From Pontibacter pudoricolor (GTDB lineage: Bacteria; Bacteroidota; Bacteroidia; Cytophagales; Hymenobacteraceae): a DNA stretch of 64,000 nucleotides. The notes beneath the pieces were generated by a model, which was not told where the DNA came from, ran no database searches, and worked only from the letters and a program-made list of their open reading frames with translations. This document shows, one piece after another, positions 26,140 to 36,874 of the stretch. Every line of letters starts with the position of its first letter. Position 1 is the stretch's first letter. A program made the translations under genes and the position numbers. The DNA lies in assembly GCF_010092985.1 (NCBI RefSeq), contig NZ_CP048106.1, positions 2,480,001-2,544,000 of the forward strand, written 5' to 3'.

Positions 26140-26147
<8 letters not shown>
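25623..26147 (-). CDS. actD: Alternative complex III subunit ActD (DUF3341)
   Basis: Start taken at 26147 ([20 protein letters not shown]). A longer frame to 26219 overlaps actC heavily and lacks family sequence. About 174 residues. A small soluble alpha-beta domain ([25 protein letters not shown]) is followed by two membrane helices ([22 protein letters not shown] and [26 protein letters not shown]) and a C-terminal soluble strand pair. ActD is a structural subunit without cofactors. It overlaps actC by 8 bp and actE by 1 bp, so translation is tightly coupled. Confidence 0.92.
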
Positions 26148-27576
<1,429 letters not shown>

Positions 27577-27596
27577 AATTCTCTCGAATTTTATTT

Positions 27597-30590
27597 TTAA
27601 GCTAAGTTTCTAATTTTAGTCAGGTAAGTCACGTTTGGCTGAACGTTAAGTTCTTCCAGTACGTGGAAGGCACGCTCACCCTTTTCGCTGGCCAGAACCT
27701 TAGAGATACGGCTTTCTTTATCCAGCATATCACCGAATACGATCGCTTCTGTAGGGCATGACTGTGCACATGCAGTTACGATCTCACCATCTTTAGGTCT
27801 TCTGTTCTCACGTTTTGCTTCTAACTTACCAAGCTGAACACGCTGTACGCAGAAAGAGCATTTCTCCATTACACCACGTCCACGAACTGTAACATCCGGG
27901 TTAAGTACAAACTTAGCCAGGTCGTTATTCATGGTATAGTCAAACTTATCGTTGTTAGAATAAGCGAACCAGTTGAAGCGACGAACTTTGTAAGGGCAGT
28001 TGTTTGCACAGTAACGTGTACCTACGCAACGGTTGTAAGCCATCTGGTTAAGACCTTCAGAGCTGTGCATCGTTGCAGCAACCGGGCAAACAGTCTCACA
28101 CGGAGCGTGGTTACAGTGCTGGCAAAGCATCGGCTGGAAAATAACAGAAGGGTTTTCTGCCGGATCTTCCATCGTCTCATAATCCTTCGGCTCATGCTCT
28201 ACTGCGCTATAGTATCTGTCGATACGCATCCAGTGCATTTCGCGACGCATCAGAACTTCAGCCTTACCTACTACCGGAATGTTGTTCTCAGCCTGGCAGC
28301 TTATAGTACAAGCTCCGCAACCAATACAAGAGTTAAGGTCGATAACCATACCCCAGTGGTGGTTCTTGTATTCATAATCATCCCAAAGTGAAATAGCAGA
28401 CGGCTTCGCAGGGCCTTCATGTGTTGCAATGCGAATATATTCCGTTACATCTTTTGGATTTTCTTTGTACTTAGCCAACGTGTTTTCCTGCACTACCAGA
28501 CGATCCATGATCGTGTGGTGTGTCTGCATCTGAGCAATTTCAGATGTAGCGTTGGTTTTCTCTATTTTAACAGGGCTTGTATAATAAATGCTGTTATTTG
28601 CTACAGTAGCAATCGGGAATGCATTTGCACCCAGTCCTTTAGCAACCGGCATTGAATCTATAGCACGGCCGTAACCCATTGCTATACCCACAGTACCCTG
28701 CGCCTGACCTGGCTGTACAAGTACCGGAAGTTCGATAACTGAATTGTTCGCTAACGTAACTTTAACTACAGTACCCTGCTCAAGCTTCATTTCTTCAGCC
28801 ATCTTACGCGGCATTGCTACATAGTTACCCCATGTTGCTTTAGAAATAGGGTCAGCCATTTCCTGTAACCAAGGGTTGTTAGCTTCAACACCTGAACCAA
28901 TGGCTACTTTTTCGTAAAGAACAGCCTCTATAGCTCCCGAACTTGGTTTAGCTGGAGCCGCACCTATAGTTGCCGGAGTGAAGGTATTGCTGACAGCAAG
29001 CATGCTGGTACCATTCTGCAATACGCCATCATGTACTGCTTTTTCCCATGCTTTATTGAAATCACCAGTTAATACTTTTCTCCAGTTGTTGCGGATGTAT
29101 TCGTAGTAGCTGGTTGAATTACCACTCCAGGTTAACAGGGAATCCTGCATCTGGCGGGTAGTAAAGATTGGGGAAAGAACAGGTTGAGCTAAGCTTATAT
29201 AGCCTTTCTTTGGTTCGTAATCATTCCATGACTCCAGGAAGTTATGATCCGGGGCCACGATATCTGCCAACGCTGCAGTTTCATCCACACGCTCAGCAAA
29301 CGACACTTTTAAGCCAACTTTCTTCAGGCCACCAGCTATTTTGTCAGCAAGCGGATGATCGTAGGCAGGGTTTGCATTATAGAAGAACACAGCCCCAACT
29401 GAGCCATTGTTCATTTCATTGATCAGGCGGATCATCTGCGCATCGTTACCCTGCTTTACAAAGTAAGGTGTAGCAGCATCTATAGTTGCGCCGTTAGCTC
29501 CTAAAGAGTTGTTAATAGCGGCAACCATTGCCTGAACTGAAGGATCATTAGAGCCGGAAACAACAAGTGCCTTGCCTGAATTAGCTTTAAGATCTTTTAC
29601 AGCATTTGCCAATGCTTTAGAATCGATACCTTCTACAGATCCGGCTGCACCGCCACCCGTGATGGCATTGTAAAGCGCTGAAACTACAGCATGCTCCTGT
29701 GATGGCTTGATCGGTACACGAATATCAGCGTTAGCACCAGTAAGTGACATAATTGTCTCAAACTGATAGTGACGCGACATGTCCTTTTTGTCAGAAGATA
29801 ACTTTCTGTTCGTGATATATTGTTTCGAGAAGATAACCGGCGCTAACCAGGTACCCAGGAAATCCGCATTGATACTAACGATAATGTTTGCCTTGCTGAA
29901 ATCATAGCCAGGAACCACACCATTGTTAGCGCTTAGTAATGCTGAAGAAGAGCTGGCATCATAAACCACGTGTTCGAAGTTACCGAAACGTGAACCGAAC
30001 TCATTGATCAGCTGCTTAGTAGATGGAGAAATTACTGTAGATGAAACTATAGCAACCTTGCCACTTACAGAGCCTAAACGGGAAGCGATCTCTTTGTCAA
30101 CCTGCTCCCAGGTAGCCTCTTTGCCTTTCAATAATGGTGTACGAAGTCTGTTGTTATCATACACGCTTAGTACCGCGGCCTGAGCTCTTGCACTAGTACC
30201 AATTGGCGTAAGTGCAGACGTAGGGTTTGGCTCAATCTTGATCGGGCGTGCCTCACGGGTTTTTACAAGAATACTGTTGTAATCTCCGTTAAGGTAGTAA
30301 GTAGTAGCATACCAGTTAGCTGTTCCTGGTTCTACATCCACTGGCTTGTTCAGGTAAGGTATAGCTTTTCTTACCGGTGCCTCGCACGAAGCAAGCGATA
30401 CAGCAGCAACACTGAAACCTAATAGCTTCAGAAAATCTCTGCGGTGTGTTTTACCACTCCCTGAAGTTTCTTGGCCACTGCCTTCACCAACTGGCAGGAA
30501 TTCTGGAAACTCATTATGAGCATGCTTTGCGAACTCCGGAGTATTTTCTAACTCCTCAATTCCTTTCCAGTATTTTATTCTGTCTTGCAT
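27597..30590 (-). CDS. actB: Alternative complex III subunit ActB, molybdopterin-oxidoreductase-like iron-sulfur protein
   Basis: 997 residues, a fusion of a catalytic-subunit-like domain (about 70-700) with a four-cluster ferredoxin domain. A Tat signal, R50-R51-DFLK, is followed by a lipobox-like SLAS-C69, so it is probably exported folded and lipid-anchored. Cysteine motifs in order: [50 protein letters not shown], and CSFCVQRVQ with a late [10 protein letters not shown]. Known ActB proteins have lost the molybdenum cofactor. It carries electrons from the quinol site to the hemes of ActA. Gaps to its neighbours are 20 and 43 bp. Confidence 0.96.
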   Translation of the reverse strand: MQDRIKYWKGIEELENTPEFAKHAHNEFPEFLPVGEGSGQETSGSGKTHRRDFLKLLGFSVAAVSLASCEAPVRKAIPYLNKPVDVEPGTANWYATTYYLNGDYNSILVKTREARPIKIEPNPTSALTPIGTSARAQAAVLSVYDNNRLRTPLLKGKEATWEQVDKEIASRLGSVSGKVAIVSSTVISPSTKQLINEFGSRFGNFEHVVYDASSSSALLSANNGVVPGYDFSKANIIVSINADFLGTWLAPVIFSKQYITNRKLSSDKKDMSRHYQFETIMSLTGANADIRVPIKPSQEHAVVSALYNAITGGGAAGSVEGIDSKALANAVKDLKANSGKALVVSGSNDPSVQAMVAAINNSLGANGATIDAATPYFVKQGNDAQMIRLINEMNNGSVGAVFFYNANPAYDHPLADKIAGGLKKVGLKVSFAERVDETAALADIVAPDHNFLESWNDYEPKKGYISLAQPVLSPIFTTRQMQDSLLTWSGNSTSYYEYIRNNWRKVLTGDFNKAWEKAVHDGVLQNGTSMLAVSNTFTPATIGAAPAKPSSGAIEAVLYEKVAIGSGVEANNPWLQEMADPISKATWGNYVAMPRKMAEEMKLEQGTVVKVTLANNSVIELPVLVQPGQAQGTVGIAMGYGRAIDSMPVAKGLGANAFPIATVANNSIYYTSPVKIEKTNATSEIAQMQTHHTIMDRLVVQENTLAKYKENPKDVTEYIRIATHEGPAKPSAISLWDDYEYKNHHWGMVIDLNSCIGCGACTISCQAENNIPVVGKAEVLMRREMHWMRIDRYYSAVEHEPKDYETMEDPAENPSVIFQPMLCQHCNHAPCETVCPVAATMHSSEGLNQMAYNRCVGTRYCANNCPYKVRRFNWFAYSNNDKFDYTMNNDLAKFVLNPDVTVRGRGVMEKCSFCVQRVQLGKLEAKRENRRPKDGEIVTACAQSCPTEAIVFGDMLDKESRISKVLASEKGERAFHVLEELNVQPNVTYLTKIRNLA

Positions 30591-30633
30591 AATATGTTTA
30601 GAAAACTCGAATATTCAGATTAAAATTGACTGC

Positions 30634-31959
30634 TTAGTAGTGACACTTAGAACACTCTGTACCCCCGTTTGAAGCTACTGTGAAAGCTCCTTTTGAAGAA
30701 GATTCGTGCAGTTTCACAAGGTTATCATAGTATGCGTTTCCTTGAGTGTTCAGAGGTGTTTCGCGGTGGCAGTCGATACACCAGCCCATCGTAAGTGGAG
30801 AATATTGATATACAACATCCATTTCTTCGATAGGTCCGTGGCAGGTCTGGCATTCTACACCACCCACTTGTGTATGCTGCGAGTGGTTAAAGTATGAAAG
30901 ATCAGGCAGGTTGTGGATACGCACCCACTCGATTGGCTTATTGCGCTCGATAGCCTTGTATATCTTCTGAATCTCAGGAGATTCTTTTTTGATCTGGCTA
31001 TGGCAGTTCATACAGATGTTAGCGGATGGAATACTGGCGCTCTTGCTTTCGTAAACAGTTGAGTGGCAGTAGTTACAATCGATCTGATGCTCGCCTGCGT
31101 GTAGTTTGTGCGAGAAAGCAATCGGCTGCTTCGGCGCATAGCCCTGCTGTATACCAATACCCATCACTTTATCAAGGCTCAGATCCAGCAACACAACTAC
31201 AAAAATCAGCATTACCAACGTGCGAACAGCTTTAGACTTATAGATCTTAGAGAAGTCGAAACGCTGATTTACGATTTCTCTATCGTCTTCAGCAAGATCA
31301 CGGTTCTTGTTAAGGTAGTTTTTAAGCAGTGAAGAGATCAGTAAAAGTGTTACCACTAACACGATCAGCACAACTATAAGCACTACCAGGATGATGTCTA
31401 AATAACTGCCAACAGCGCCAATTGCATCAGTCCCCACATTCTCGCCAGGCGTCGCTCCTTCCGGACCGGCTACCGTGGTAGGTGCGGCAGCTGCTACATT
31501 TGCCTGCGCATCAACATATGCTAAAATAGACTTGATCTCATCGTCAGAGAAAGCAAAAGAAGGCATTGCCTGCTTGTTGTACTCGTTGTAAATAGCAACA
31601 GCATGCTCATCGCCTGACTGAATAAGAGCCTGAGAGTTTTTAATCCAGCTAATCAGCCAGCTCTCACTTCTCGCCTTTGTTACGCCCTTTAAACCAGGAC
31701 CAACAATCACATCGCTACCTGCAGAGTGGCAAACGGCACAGTTATTTTTGAATAAAGCAGCCCCAGCGTCAATAATCGCAGGATCTGCAGAACCTGTTTC
31801 AGCACCTTCAGTAGAACCTGGCTCTACTCCTTTAGTAGCTATTTCTGCCTGCTCGCTTTCGCCCTGCGCCTGTGCCCCGAAGGTTACAGCCAGAGTTAAC
31901 AAGAAGGCAAGAAAAATCTTGTGTGTAGTTTTAAGTATACAGCTAATCGTAGCCATCAT
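30634..31959 (-). CDS. actA: Alternative complex III subunit ActA with six c-type heme sites
   Basis: First gene of the respiratory operon. ATG at 31959 is preferred over a GTG at 31962. After a signal peptide (AFLLTLAVTFGAQAQ) comes a class I cytochrome c domain with CAVCH near residue 75 and a likely Met ligand in NKQAMPSFAF. Next are two membrane helices (about 188-212 and 245-265), then the classical pentaheme part: CNYCH, CMNCH, CQTCH, CIDCH and CSKCH. Thus six hemes, against five in the plain ActA. The added domain may serve as the built-in electron carrier to the aa3 oxidase encoded downstream, whose CoxB lacks a heme. Confidence 0.95.
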   Translation of the reverse strand: MMATISCILKTTHKIFLAFLLTLAVTFGAQAQGESEQAEIATKGVEPGSTEGAETGSADPAIIDAGAALFKNNCAVCHSAGSDVIVGPGLKGVTKARSESWLISWIKNSQALIQSGDEHAVAIYNEYNKQAMPSFAFSDDEIKSILAYVDAQANVAAAAPTTVAGPEGATPGENVGTDAIGAVGSYLDIILVVLIVVLIVLVVTLLLISSLLKNYLNKNRDLAEDDREIVNQRFDFSKIYKSKAVRTLVMLIFVVVLLDLSLDKVMGIGIQQGYAPKQPIAFSHKLHAGEHQIDCNYCHSTVYESKSASIPSANICMNCHSQIKKESPEIQKIYKAIERNKPIEWVRIHNLPDLSYFNHSQHTQVGGVECQTCHGPIEEMDVVYQYSPLTMGWCIDCHRETPLNTQGNAYYDNLVKLHESSSKGAFTVASNGGTECSKCHY

Positions 31960-32384
31960 CACTTGCGTTTTAGTATAATGGTGAACTTACTTTTCGGGCA
32001 CAAACTTACTATGCGATTTCCATTATTCAAACAGATACTTTTTATTTTTGGAACCTTATGCATAGCTGGTTGGTTTCCAGACGTTGAACGATCAAAATAT
32101 CGTTTATTTCCGTTTTTAAGGCTTTTTATTTAGAATCATTTTAAATTACTCGGCCTTTCACTCCAACATATCCAGGTTTGATTTATCTAATTTCAGCTTG
32201 GTTCCAGTACAATTACCTGTGGGTATACTTGCATACTGTGTTATTGGTTTTTAATGCAAGTTTATATCGATTTAAACCTCTTCTTTAAAAACCACTATTA
32301 CACCTTATTTATATAATATACATTTCCTTGCATACAATAATAGCTCAGCTATTCTCTGGCTCATCTATATTTATTGTATAAACT
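31960..32384. other. AT-rich divergent regulatory spacer between actA and rpsF
   Basis: About 480 bp separate the divergent starts of actA and rpsF. An open frame of 70 codons across 31921-32133 overlaps the actA start and has no recognisable protein character. I could not identify a clear actA promoter. The spacer presumably holds the promoters of both operons; the rpsF side ends in a recognisable promoter at 32385-32416. Confidence 0.5.
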
Positions 32385-32416
32385 TTTGGTTTTAAAAATA
32401 CTAAGCTGTAATTTTG
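32385..32416 (+). promoter_or_regulatory. Bacteroidetes-type promoter of the rpsF operon
   Basis: TTTG at 32385-32388 and TAATTTTG at 32409-32416 match the -33 TTTG and -7 TAnnTTTG boxes of the Bacteroidetes housekeeping sigma factor, with a 20-bp spacer (19 is usual). Transcription would start about 25 bases before the rpsF ATG at 32448. The leader has no Shine-Dalgarno sequence, only A-rich sequence. Confidence 0.75.
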
Positions 32417-32447
32417 CAAGCTAAATCAAAAAAATTCTACTAAAAGA

Positions 32448-32813
32448 ATGGAATTAAAAAATTACGAAACGGTCTTCATCCTGACGCCTCTATTAAACGA
32501 GACGCAGATGCAGGAAACGGTCGAGAAGTTCAGACAGGTGCTTAAGGAAAATAGCGCCGACATTATCCACGAGGAGAACTGGGGTCTACGTAAGCTTGCT
32601 TACCCAATCCAGAAGAAATCAACTGGTTTCTATCATCTAATCGAGTTTAAGGCTCCCGGATCAGTAGTAGATCAGCTTGAGCTGACTTACCGCCGTGATG
32701 AGAAAGTTGTTCGCTTCCTGACCACTGTACTGGATAAGCACGCAGTTGCTTATAACGAGCGCAGAAGAAATGGCGAGTTCAAACAAGCTAAAAAAGAGGA
32801 GGTTAAAGGATAA
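32448..32813 (+). CDS. rpsF: 30S ribosomal protein bS6
   Basis: 121 residues. The ferredoxin-like fold of bS6 is evident from [55 protein letters not shown] and [27 protein letters not shown], with the lysine-rich tail. bS6 binds bS18 on the small-subunit platform beside the 3' end of 16S rRNA. First gene of rpsF-rpsR-rplI. Its start lacks a Shine-Dalgarno site, in contrast to the two downstream genes. Its stop overlaps the rpsR start in TAATG. Confidence 0.97.
   Translation: MELKNYETVFILTPLLNETQMQETVEKFRQVLKENSADIIHEENWGLRKLAYPIQKKSTGFYHLIEFKAPGSVVDQLELTYRRDEKVVRFLTTVLDKHAVAYNERRRNGEFKQAKKEEVKG
32796..32810 (+). promoter_or_regulatory. Shine-Dalgarno sequence of rpsR
   Basis: GAGGAGGT at 32796-32803, followed by AAAGGA at 32805-32810, lies 2-10 bases before the rpsR ATG at 32813, inside the last codons of rpsF (KEEVKG). 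Such strong sites are rare in Bacteroidetes, whose ribosomes usually hide the anti-Shine-Dalgarno end. Confidence 0.7.
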
Positions 32814-33064
32814 TGAGCTTAGTTAACGAAAGAGTACACAAGCAGGAGAATCGTCAGAAATACTGCCGTTTCAAAAAGAGCGGTATCAAGTACATCGATT
32901 ACAAAGATGGCAACTTCCTCCTGAAATTTGTAAATGAGCAGGGCAAGATTCTTCCAAGAAGATTGACAGGTACCAGCCTTAAGTTCCAGCGTAAAGTAGC
33001 TCAGGCGGTTGCAAGAGCTCGTCACCTGGCTATTTTACCTTATGTAACAGATTCTTTAAAATAA
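32813..33064 (+). CDS. rpsR: 30S ribosomal protein bS18
   Basis: 83 residues, the usual size. The motif [63 protein letters not shown] is the bS18 core. It forms a heterodimer with bS6, encoded just upstream with overlapping stop and start. In Flavobacterium bS18 helps bS21 and bS6 to sequester the anti-Shine-Dalgarno sequence, which makes the strong Shine-Dalgarno site of its own gene noteworthy. Confidence 0.97.
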   Translation: MSLVNERVHKQENRQKYCRFKKSGIKYIDYKDGNFLLKFVNEQGKILPRRLTGTSLKFQRKVAQAVARARHLAILPYVTDSLK

Positions 33065-33069
33065 GGAGG
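33063..33069 (+). promoter_or_regulatory. Consensus Shine-Dalgarno sequence of rplI
   Basis: AAGGAGG ends 8 bases before the rplI ATG at 33078 and overlaps the rpsR stop. This is a textbook ideal site, unlike nearly all other starts in the window. Confidence 0.8.
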
Positions 33070-33077
33070 GACTAGAG

Positions 33078-33524
33078 ATGGAAGTAATACTTAAAGATGA
33101 CGTTAAAGGCTTAGGTTACAAAAACGATACAGTTGATGTAAAGCCAGGTTATGGCCGTAACTACCTGATCCCTCAGGGTCTTGCAGTTATCGCTGACAAA
33201 GCAAACAAGAAAATGGTAGCTGAGAACATCCGTCAGGCTGCTCACAAAGCTGATAAGATTAAGAATGATGCACAGGAGATTGCTAACAGCATCGGTGATA
33301 TCACGCTTGAGATTCCGGCTAAAGTTGGTGAGACTGGTAAGATCTTCGGTTCAGTAACTACAAACCAACTTTCTGAAGCTCTTAAGGCTAAAGGAATTGA
33401 TGTAGACCGTAAGCGTATCTCGTTTGACCAGGATGTGAAAACTGCAGGTGAATACACTGCATCTATCAACCTGCACAAAGAGGTGAAGCACACAGTTAAA
33501 TTTAACGTAGTTTCTGCTGAGTAA
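33078..33524 (+). CDS. rplI: 50S ribosomal protein bL9
   Basis: 148 residues. N-terminal MEVILKDDVKGLGYKNDTVDVKPGYGRNYLIPQGLAVIA is the bL9 signature, binding 23S rRNA near the L1 stalk. A long connecting helix (ANKKMVAENIRQAAHKADKIKNDAQEIAN) leads to the C-terminal domain with GETGKIFGSVTTNQLSEALKAKG. Last gene of the operon, followed by a strong terminator. Confidence 0.97.
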   Translation: MEVILKDDVKGLGYKNDTVDVKPGYGRNYLIPQGLAVIADKANKKMVAENIRQAAHKADKIKNDAQEIANSIGDITLEIPAKVGETGKIFGSVTTNQLSEALKAKGIDVDRKRISFDQDVKTAGEYTASINLHKEVKHTVKFNVVSAE

Positions 33525-33544
33525 TCAGAACTATAGGTTATATA

Positions 33545-33578
33545 AAAGCGCCCTGAAGTAATTCGGGGCGCTTTTTTT
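33545..33578 (+). terminator. Intrinsic terminator of rpsF-rpsR-rplI
   Basis: AAAGCGCCC (33545-33553) pairs perfectly with GGGCGCTTT (33566-33574) and runs straight into a T7 tract. It lies about 20 bases after the rplI stop. Confidence 0.92.
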
Positions 33579-33610
33579 ATGCGCATATCTCAGGCTAAAC
33601 TATAACTTAC

Positions 33611-33620
33611 AACTATAGTT
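33611..33620. repeat. Exact AACTATAGTT palindrome in the leader of the GSCFA gene
   Basis: The palindrome lies 30 bases before the ATG at 33650, with partial AACTATAA/ACTATAAC copies on both sides (33597-33648). Being intergenic, this copy cannot be explained by codon preference. Confidence 0.75.
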
Positions 33621-33649
33621 TGTAGTTTTAGCAGTATAACACTATAACT

Positions 33650-34630
33650 ATGTTTCGCACCGAAGTAACAATACCAGCATCTGACCTTAACCTAAGCCTG
33701 CACGACAAGGTGGTAACTATAGGTTCATGCTTTGCAGAAGTGATCGGGACAAAACTTAAGGCATATAAAGGTAATGTGCTGGTAAACCCTTTCGGAACGA
33801 TATTCAACCCGATATCGGTATGCCGCTTACTGCAGGCTGTAACCGGCGAACCTTTAGACCTGGAGCAAAGCCTGGTGCAGCGCGATGGCATCTGGTATAG
33901 TTACGACCTGCATTCGTCGCTCTCGTCTCCCAGCAAAGACGAACTGCTGCAACTGATAACCCAACGGCTAGTACAGACCCGCGAACAGCTTAAAGAAGCT
34001 AAACTACTTATTATTACCTTTGGAACAGCCGTATCTTATAAGCTAACTGATACCGGAACTATAGTTGCCAACTGCCACAAACTACCCGCAAAGCAATTCA
34101 GCAGGACATTATTAACTATAGAGGAGATAAACTATAGTCTGGAAGCATGTTACCAGGCACTTAAGACGTTTAACCCTGAGCTGCAAACTATAGTTACCGT
34201 TAGCCCGGTGCGCCATGTAAAGGAAACACTGCCCACAAACAGTGTCAGTAAATCAATACTACGGTTGGCTGCACATGATATGACAGAGCGCCACCAAGAT
34301 GTACTATACTTCCCGGCATACGAGATCATGCTGGACGACCTGCGGGATTACCGTTTTTACGGGCCTGACATGTTGCACCCCACTCCTGTTGCTGAAGATT
34401 ATATCTGGCAAAAGTTCGCAACGGCTTACTTAGAACCGCGTTTTCAGGAATTTATACCAGCCTGGGAAAAGATAAGAAGAGCCATTACTCACCGACCATT
34501 CCACCCCCACACAGAAGCGCACCAGACTTTTATAACTAAAACGATTGCGCAACTGCAACAGCTTTCAGACAACTATAATATCTCCACTGAGTCGGAAGAA
34601 CGTGAACTGCGCAGGCAACTAACGACTTAA
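33650..34630 (+). CDS. GSCFA domain protein
   Basis: 326 residues. The family name motif G25-S-C-F-A29 is present in KVVTIGSCFAEVIGTKL, the Ser being the putative nucleophile of a GDSL/SGNH-like fold. It is followed by NPFGTIFNPISVCRLL, then LLIITFGTAVSYKL, the VTVSPVRHVKETLPTNSVSKSILR block, and the late YRFYGPDMLHPTPVAEDYIW, whose Asp and His may complete a catalytic set. The function of GSCFA proteins is not established; an acyl or carbohydrate-ester hydrolase is a guess. Several AACTATAG palindromes lie inside the gene (for example 34057 and 34186). Confidence 0.88.
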   Translation: MFRTEVTIPASDLNLSLHDKVVTIGSCFAEVIGTKLKAYKGNVLVNPFGTIFNPISVCRLLQAVTGEPLDLEQSLVQRDGIWYSYDLHSSLSSPSKDELLQLITQRLVQTREQLKEAKLLIITFGTAVSYKLTDTGTIVANCHKLPAKQFSRTLLTIEEINYSLEACYQALKTFNPELQTIVTVSPVRHVKETLPTNSVSKSILRLAAHDMTERHQDVLYFPAYEIMLDDLRDYRFYGPDMLHPTPVAEDYIWQKFATAYLEPRFQEFIPAWEKIRRAITHRPFHPHTEAHQTFITKTIAQLQQLSDNYNISTESEERELRRQLTT

Positions 34631-34678
34631 TTTTCGCCTGCCTTAACAACTAAGTACCTGAGGTGCGTAAAATAAAGT

Positions 34679-36760
34679 ATGAATCCACCAGCACATACTA
34701 ACCCGGCAGACAAGAAACCAAACCGGCTTATTAAAGAAAGCAGTCCTTACCTGTTACAGCATGCTTACAACCCTGTAGACTGGTATGCATGGGGCGAAGA
34801 AGCCTTGCAACGTGCCAAACAGGAAGACAAGCCTATATTGGTAAGTATTGGATATGCCGCCTGCCATTGGTGCCATGTTATGGAGCATCAGTCTTTTGAG
34901 AACCAGAAGGTGGCAGATGTGATGAATGAGCACTTTGTTTGCATAAAAGCAGACCGCGAAGAGCGCCCTGATGTAGATGCTGTTTATATAGATGCTGTGC
35001 ACGCCATGGGAATGCAGGGCGGTTGGCCATTAAATGTGTTCCTGACTTCCGAAGCCAAGCCTTTTTATGGCGGAACATACTTTGCCCCGCAGCAATGGGT
35101 ACAACTGCTGCAGAACATTGCCAACGCCTATAAGCAAAACCGCCAGGAACTGAACGAGACTGCCGAGCAATTTGCAGAGCACCTGAATGCGAGCGACCTG
35201 GATAAATACGGCCTGAAACAAAGTGATAGTCAGGTATCAGAAGAGGATCTGCAGCAACTATACCGCAATCTCAGCAAGCGCTTTGACAAGAAGAAAGGCG
35301 GCTTGTCTCCGGCTCCTAAATTCCCGATGCCTTCTAACTTCCTATTCTTGTTGCGTTACAGCCATCATACCCAAAGCGAAACAGCCCTGGCACATGTAAA
35401 CCTGACACTTAGCCAAATGGCTTATGGTGGAATTTACGACCAGGTAGGAGGTGGTTTTGCACGTTACGCTGTGGATGCAGACTGGCTGGTACCACATTTC
35501 GAGAAGATGCTTTACGATAATGCCCAGCTAGTTACACTCTATGCCGAAGCTTACCAGGTTACCAAAGACCCGCTTTACAAACAGGTGGTGTACGAAACTA
35601 TAAAGTTTGTGGAGCGTGAGCTGATGAGTGAGGAATATGGTTTCTACTCGTCGCTGGATGCCGACAGTGAAGGCGAAGAAGGCAGGTTTTATACATTTAC
35701 CCGGGATGAACTGCAAAAGATCCTGAAAGACGAGGAACCGCTTTTCTCGAAATACTATAACGTTACGGCCGCCGGCAATTTTGAGCATGGCCGCAACATA
35801 CTGCACCGCCTCGAAAGCGACGAAGCATTTGCCAGAGAGAACGAACTGGAACTGGAAGTGCTGCAGGAAATGGTTATGGAATGGAAGGCAAAGCTGATGA
35901 AAGTGCGCGCCAAACGCATAAGCCCCGCGTTGGATGACAAGATACTTTGCTCCTGGAATGCCCTGATGCTGAAAGCACTGGCAGATGCTTACAGTGTTTT
36001 CGGGGAAAAACGCTTCCTGGACCTGGCACTTAAGAACGTCGATTTCATATTCGAGAAGATCAGAGAAGGAAATAAACTGTGCCACAACTATAAAAATGGC
36101 AAAACAACTATAGATGGCTTCCTGGAAGATTATGCTTTGCTGATAGCTGCCCTGATCCGGCTTTATGAAGTAACTTTTAACGAAGAATGGCTTACACAGG
36201 CAAAACGCTTTACAGATTACACATTGTCTAACTTCCTGGATAAGGAAGATGGCATGTTTTACTTTACAGACCAAACCGCTGAAAAGCTGATTGCCCGTAA
36301 AAAGGAGATCTTCGACAATGTTATTCCTTCGTCTAACTCTGTAATGGCTATAAACCTGCACTTGCTGGGCCTGTATTTCGATAATGAAGCCTATCAGCAA
36401 ACAGCTAACAAAATGCTGAATACCGTCATTCCGCTGATTATCAAAGAGCCATCCCACCTGAGCAACTGGGCCATTCTATACTATAGTAAACTTACCCCAA
36501 CCGCCGAGGTAGCTATAGTTGGCAAGCAGGTGCCACAAATGCGCGAAGAACTGAGTGTTTTTTACCTGCCCAACATGATCCTGATGGGTAGCGATCATAA
36601 AAGCAAGCTCCCGCTCCTCTCCGACAAAATTCCTGTCAATGGCAAAACCACCATTTATGTGTGCTATAACAAAACCTGCCAGCTACCGGTGCACACTCCT
36701 GCCGAAGCGCTCAAACAACTACAGGGCTGGCAACAGGAAAGCAAGTTCCCTGGTCTATAG
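34679..36760 (+). CDS. Thioredoxin-domain protein, YyaL/SSP411 (DUF255) family
   Basis: 693 residues. The N-terminal thioredoxin-like DUF255 domain is clear: [25 protein letters not shown], then [17 protein letters not shown] with C62-x2-C65, then [26 protein letters not shown]. The rest is an alpha/alpha-toroid like N-acylglucosamine epimerases or glycosidases: [75 protein letters not shown]. Length and architecture match the widely conserved YyaL/SPATA20 family, whose reaction is unknown. A long antisense open frame (35528-36457) is a shadow of this gene. Confidence 0.92.
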   Translation: MNPPAHTNPADKKPNRLIKESSPYLLQHAYNPVDWYAWGEEALQRAKQEDKPILVSIGYAACHWCHVMEHQSFENQKVADVMNEHFVCIKADREERPDVDAVYIDAVHAMGMQGGWPLNVFLTSEAKPFYGGTYFAPQQWVQLLQNIANAYKQNRQELNETAEQFAEHLNASDLDKYGLKQSDSQVSEEDLQQLYRNLSKRFDKKKGGLSPAPKFPMPSNFLFLLRYSHHTQSETALAHVNLTLSQMAYGGIYDQVGGGFARYAVDADWLVPHFEKMLYDNAQLVTLYAEAYQVTKDPLYKQVVYETIKFVERELMSEEYGFYSSLDADSEGEEGRFYTFTRDELQKILKDEEPLFSKYYNVTAAGNFEHGRNILHRLESDEAFARENELELEVLQEMVMEWKAKLMKVRAKRISPALDDKILCSWNALMLKALADAYSVFGEKRFLDLALKNVDFIFEKIREGNKLCHNYKNGKTTIDGFLEDYALLIAALIRLYEVTFNEEWLTQAKRFTDYTLSNFLDKEDGMFYFTDQTAEKLIARKKEIFDNVIPSSNSVMAINLHLLGLYFDNEAYQQTANKMLNTVIPLIIKEPSHLSNWAILYYSKLTPTAEVAIVGKQVPQMREELSVFYLPNMILMGSDHKSKLPLLSDKIPVNGKTTIYVCYNKTCQLPVHTPAEALKQLQGWQQESKFPGL

Positions 36761-36874
36761 TTCTGGCTGCAAACTATAAACAGGTTCTTCTTCACATCTT
36801 TAATCTTAATCTGCACCTTGCTACATGTCGTGCTTTTTCCCGACATTTGTATAGATCACGTATAGATTGCACCC

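Noticed and set aside
31921..32133. 70-codon frame in the actA-rpsF spacer
   Set aside because: It overlaps the start of actA on the other strand, is in AT-rich DNA and shows no signal peptide or family pattern.
35528..36457. Long open frame (309 codons) on the minus strand opposite the YyaL-like gene
   Set aside because: It is fully antisense to a well-conserved gene, has no recognisable domain, and its sequence reads as a shadow with irregular Cys/Phe/Gln-rich content.
36849..36868. Direct repeat GTATAGAT-CAC-GTATAGAT just before priA
   Set aside because: Two 8-bp copies 11 bases apart in AT-rich DNA; probably chance or a promoter fragment, with no second line of support.
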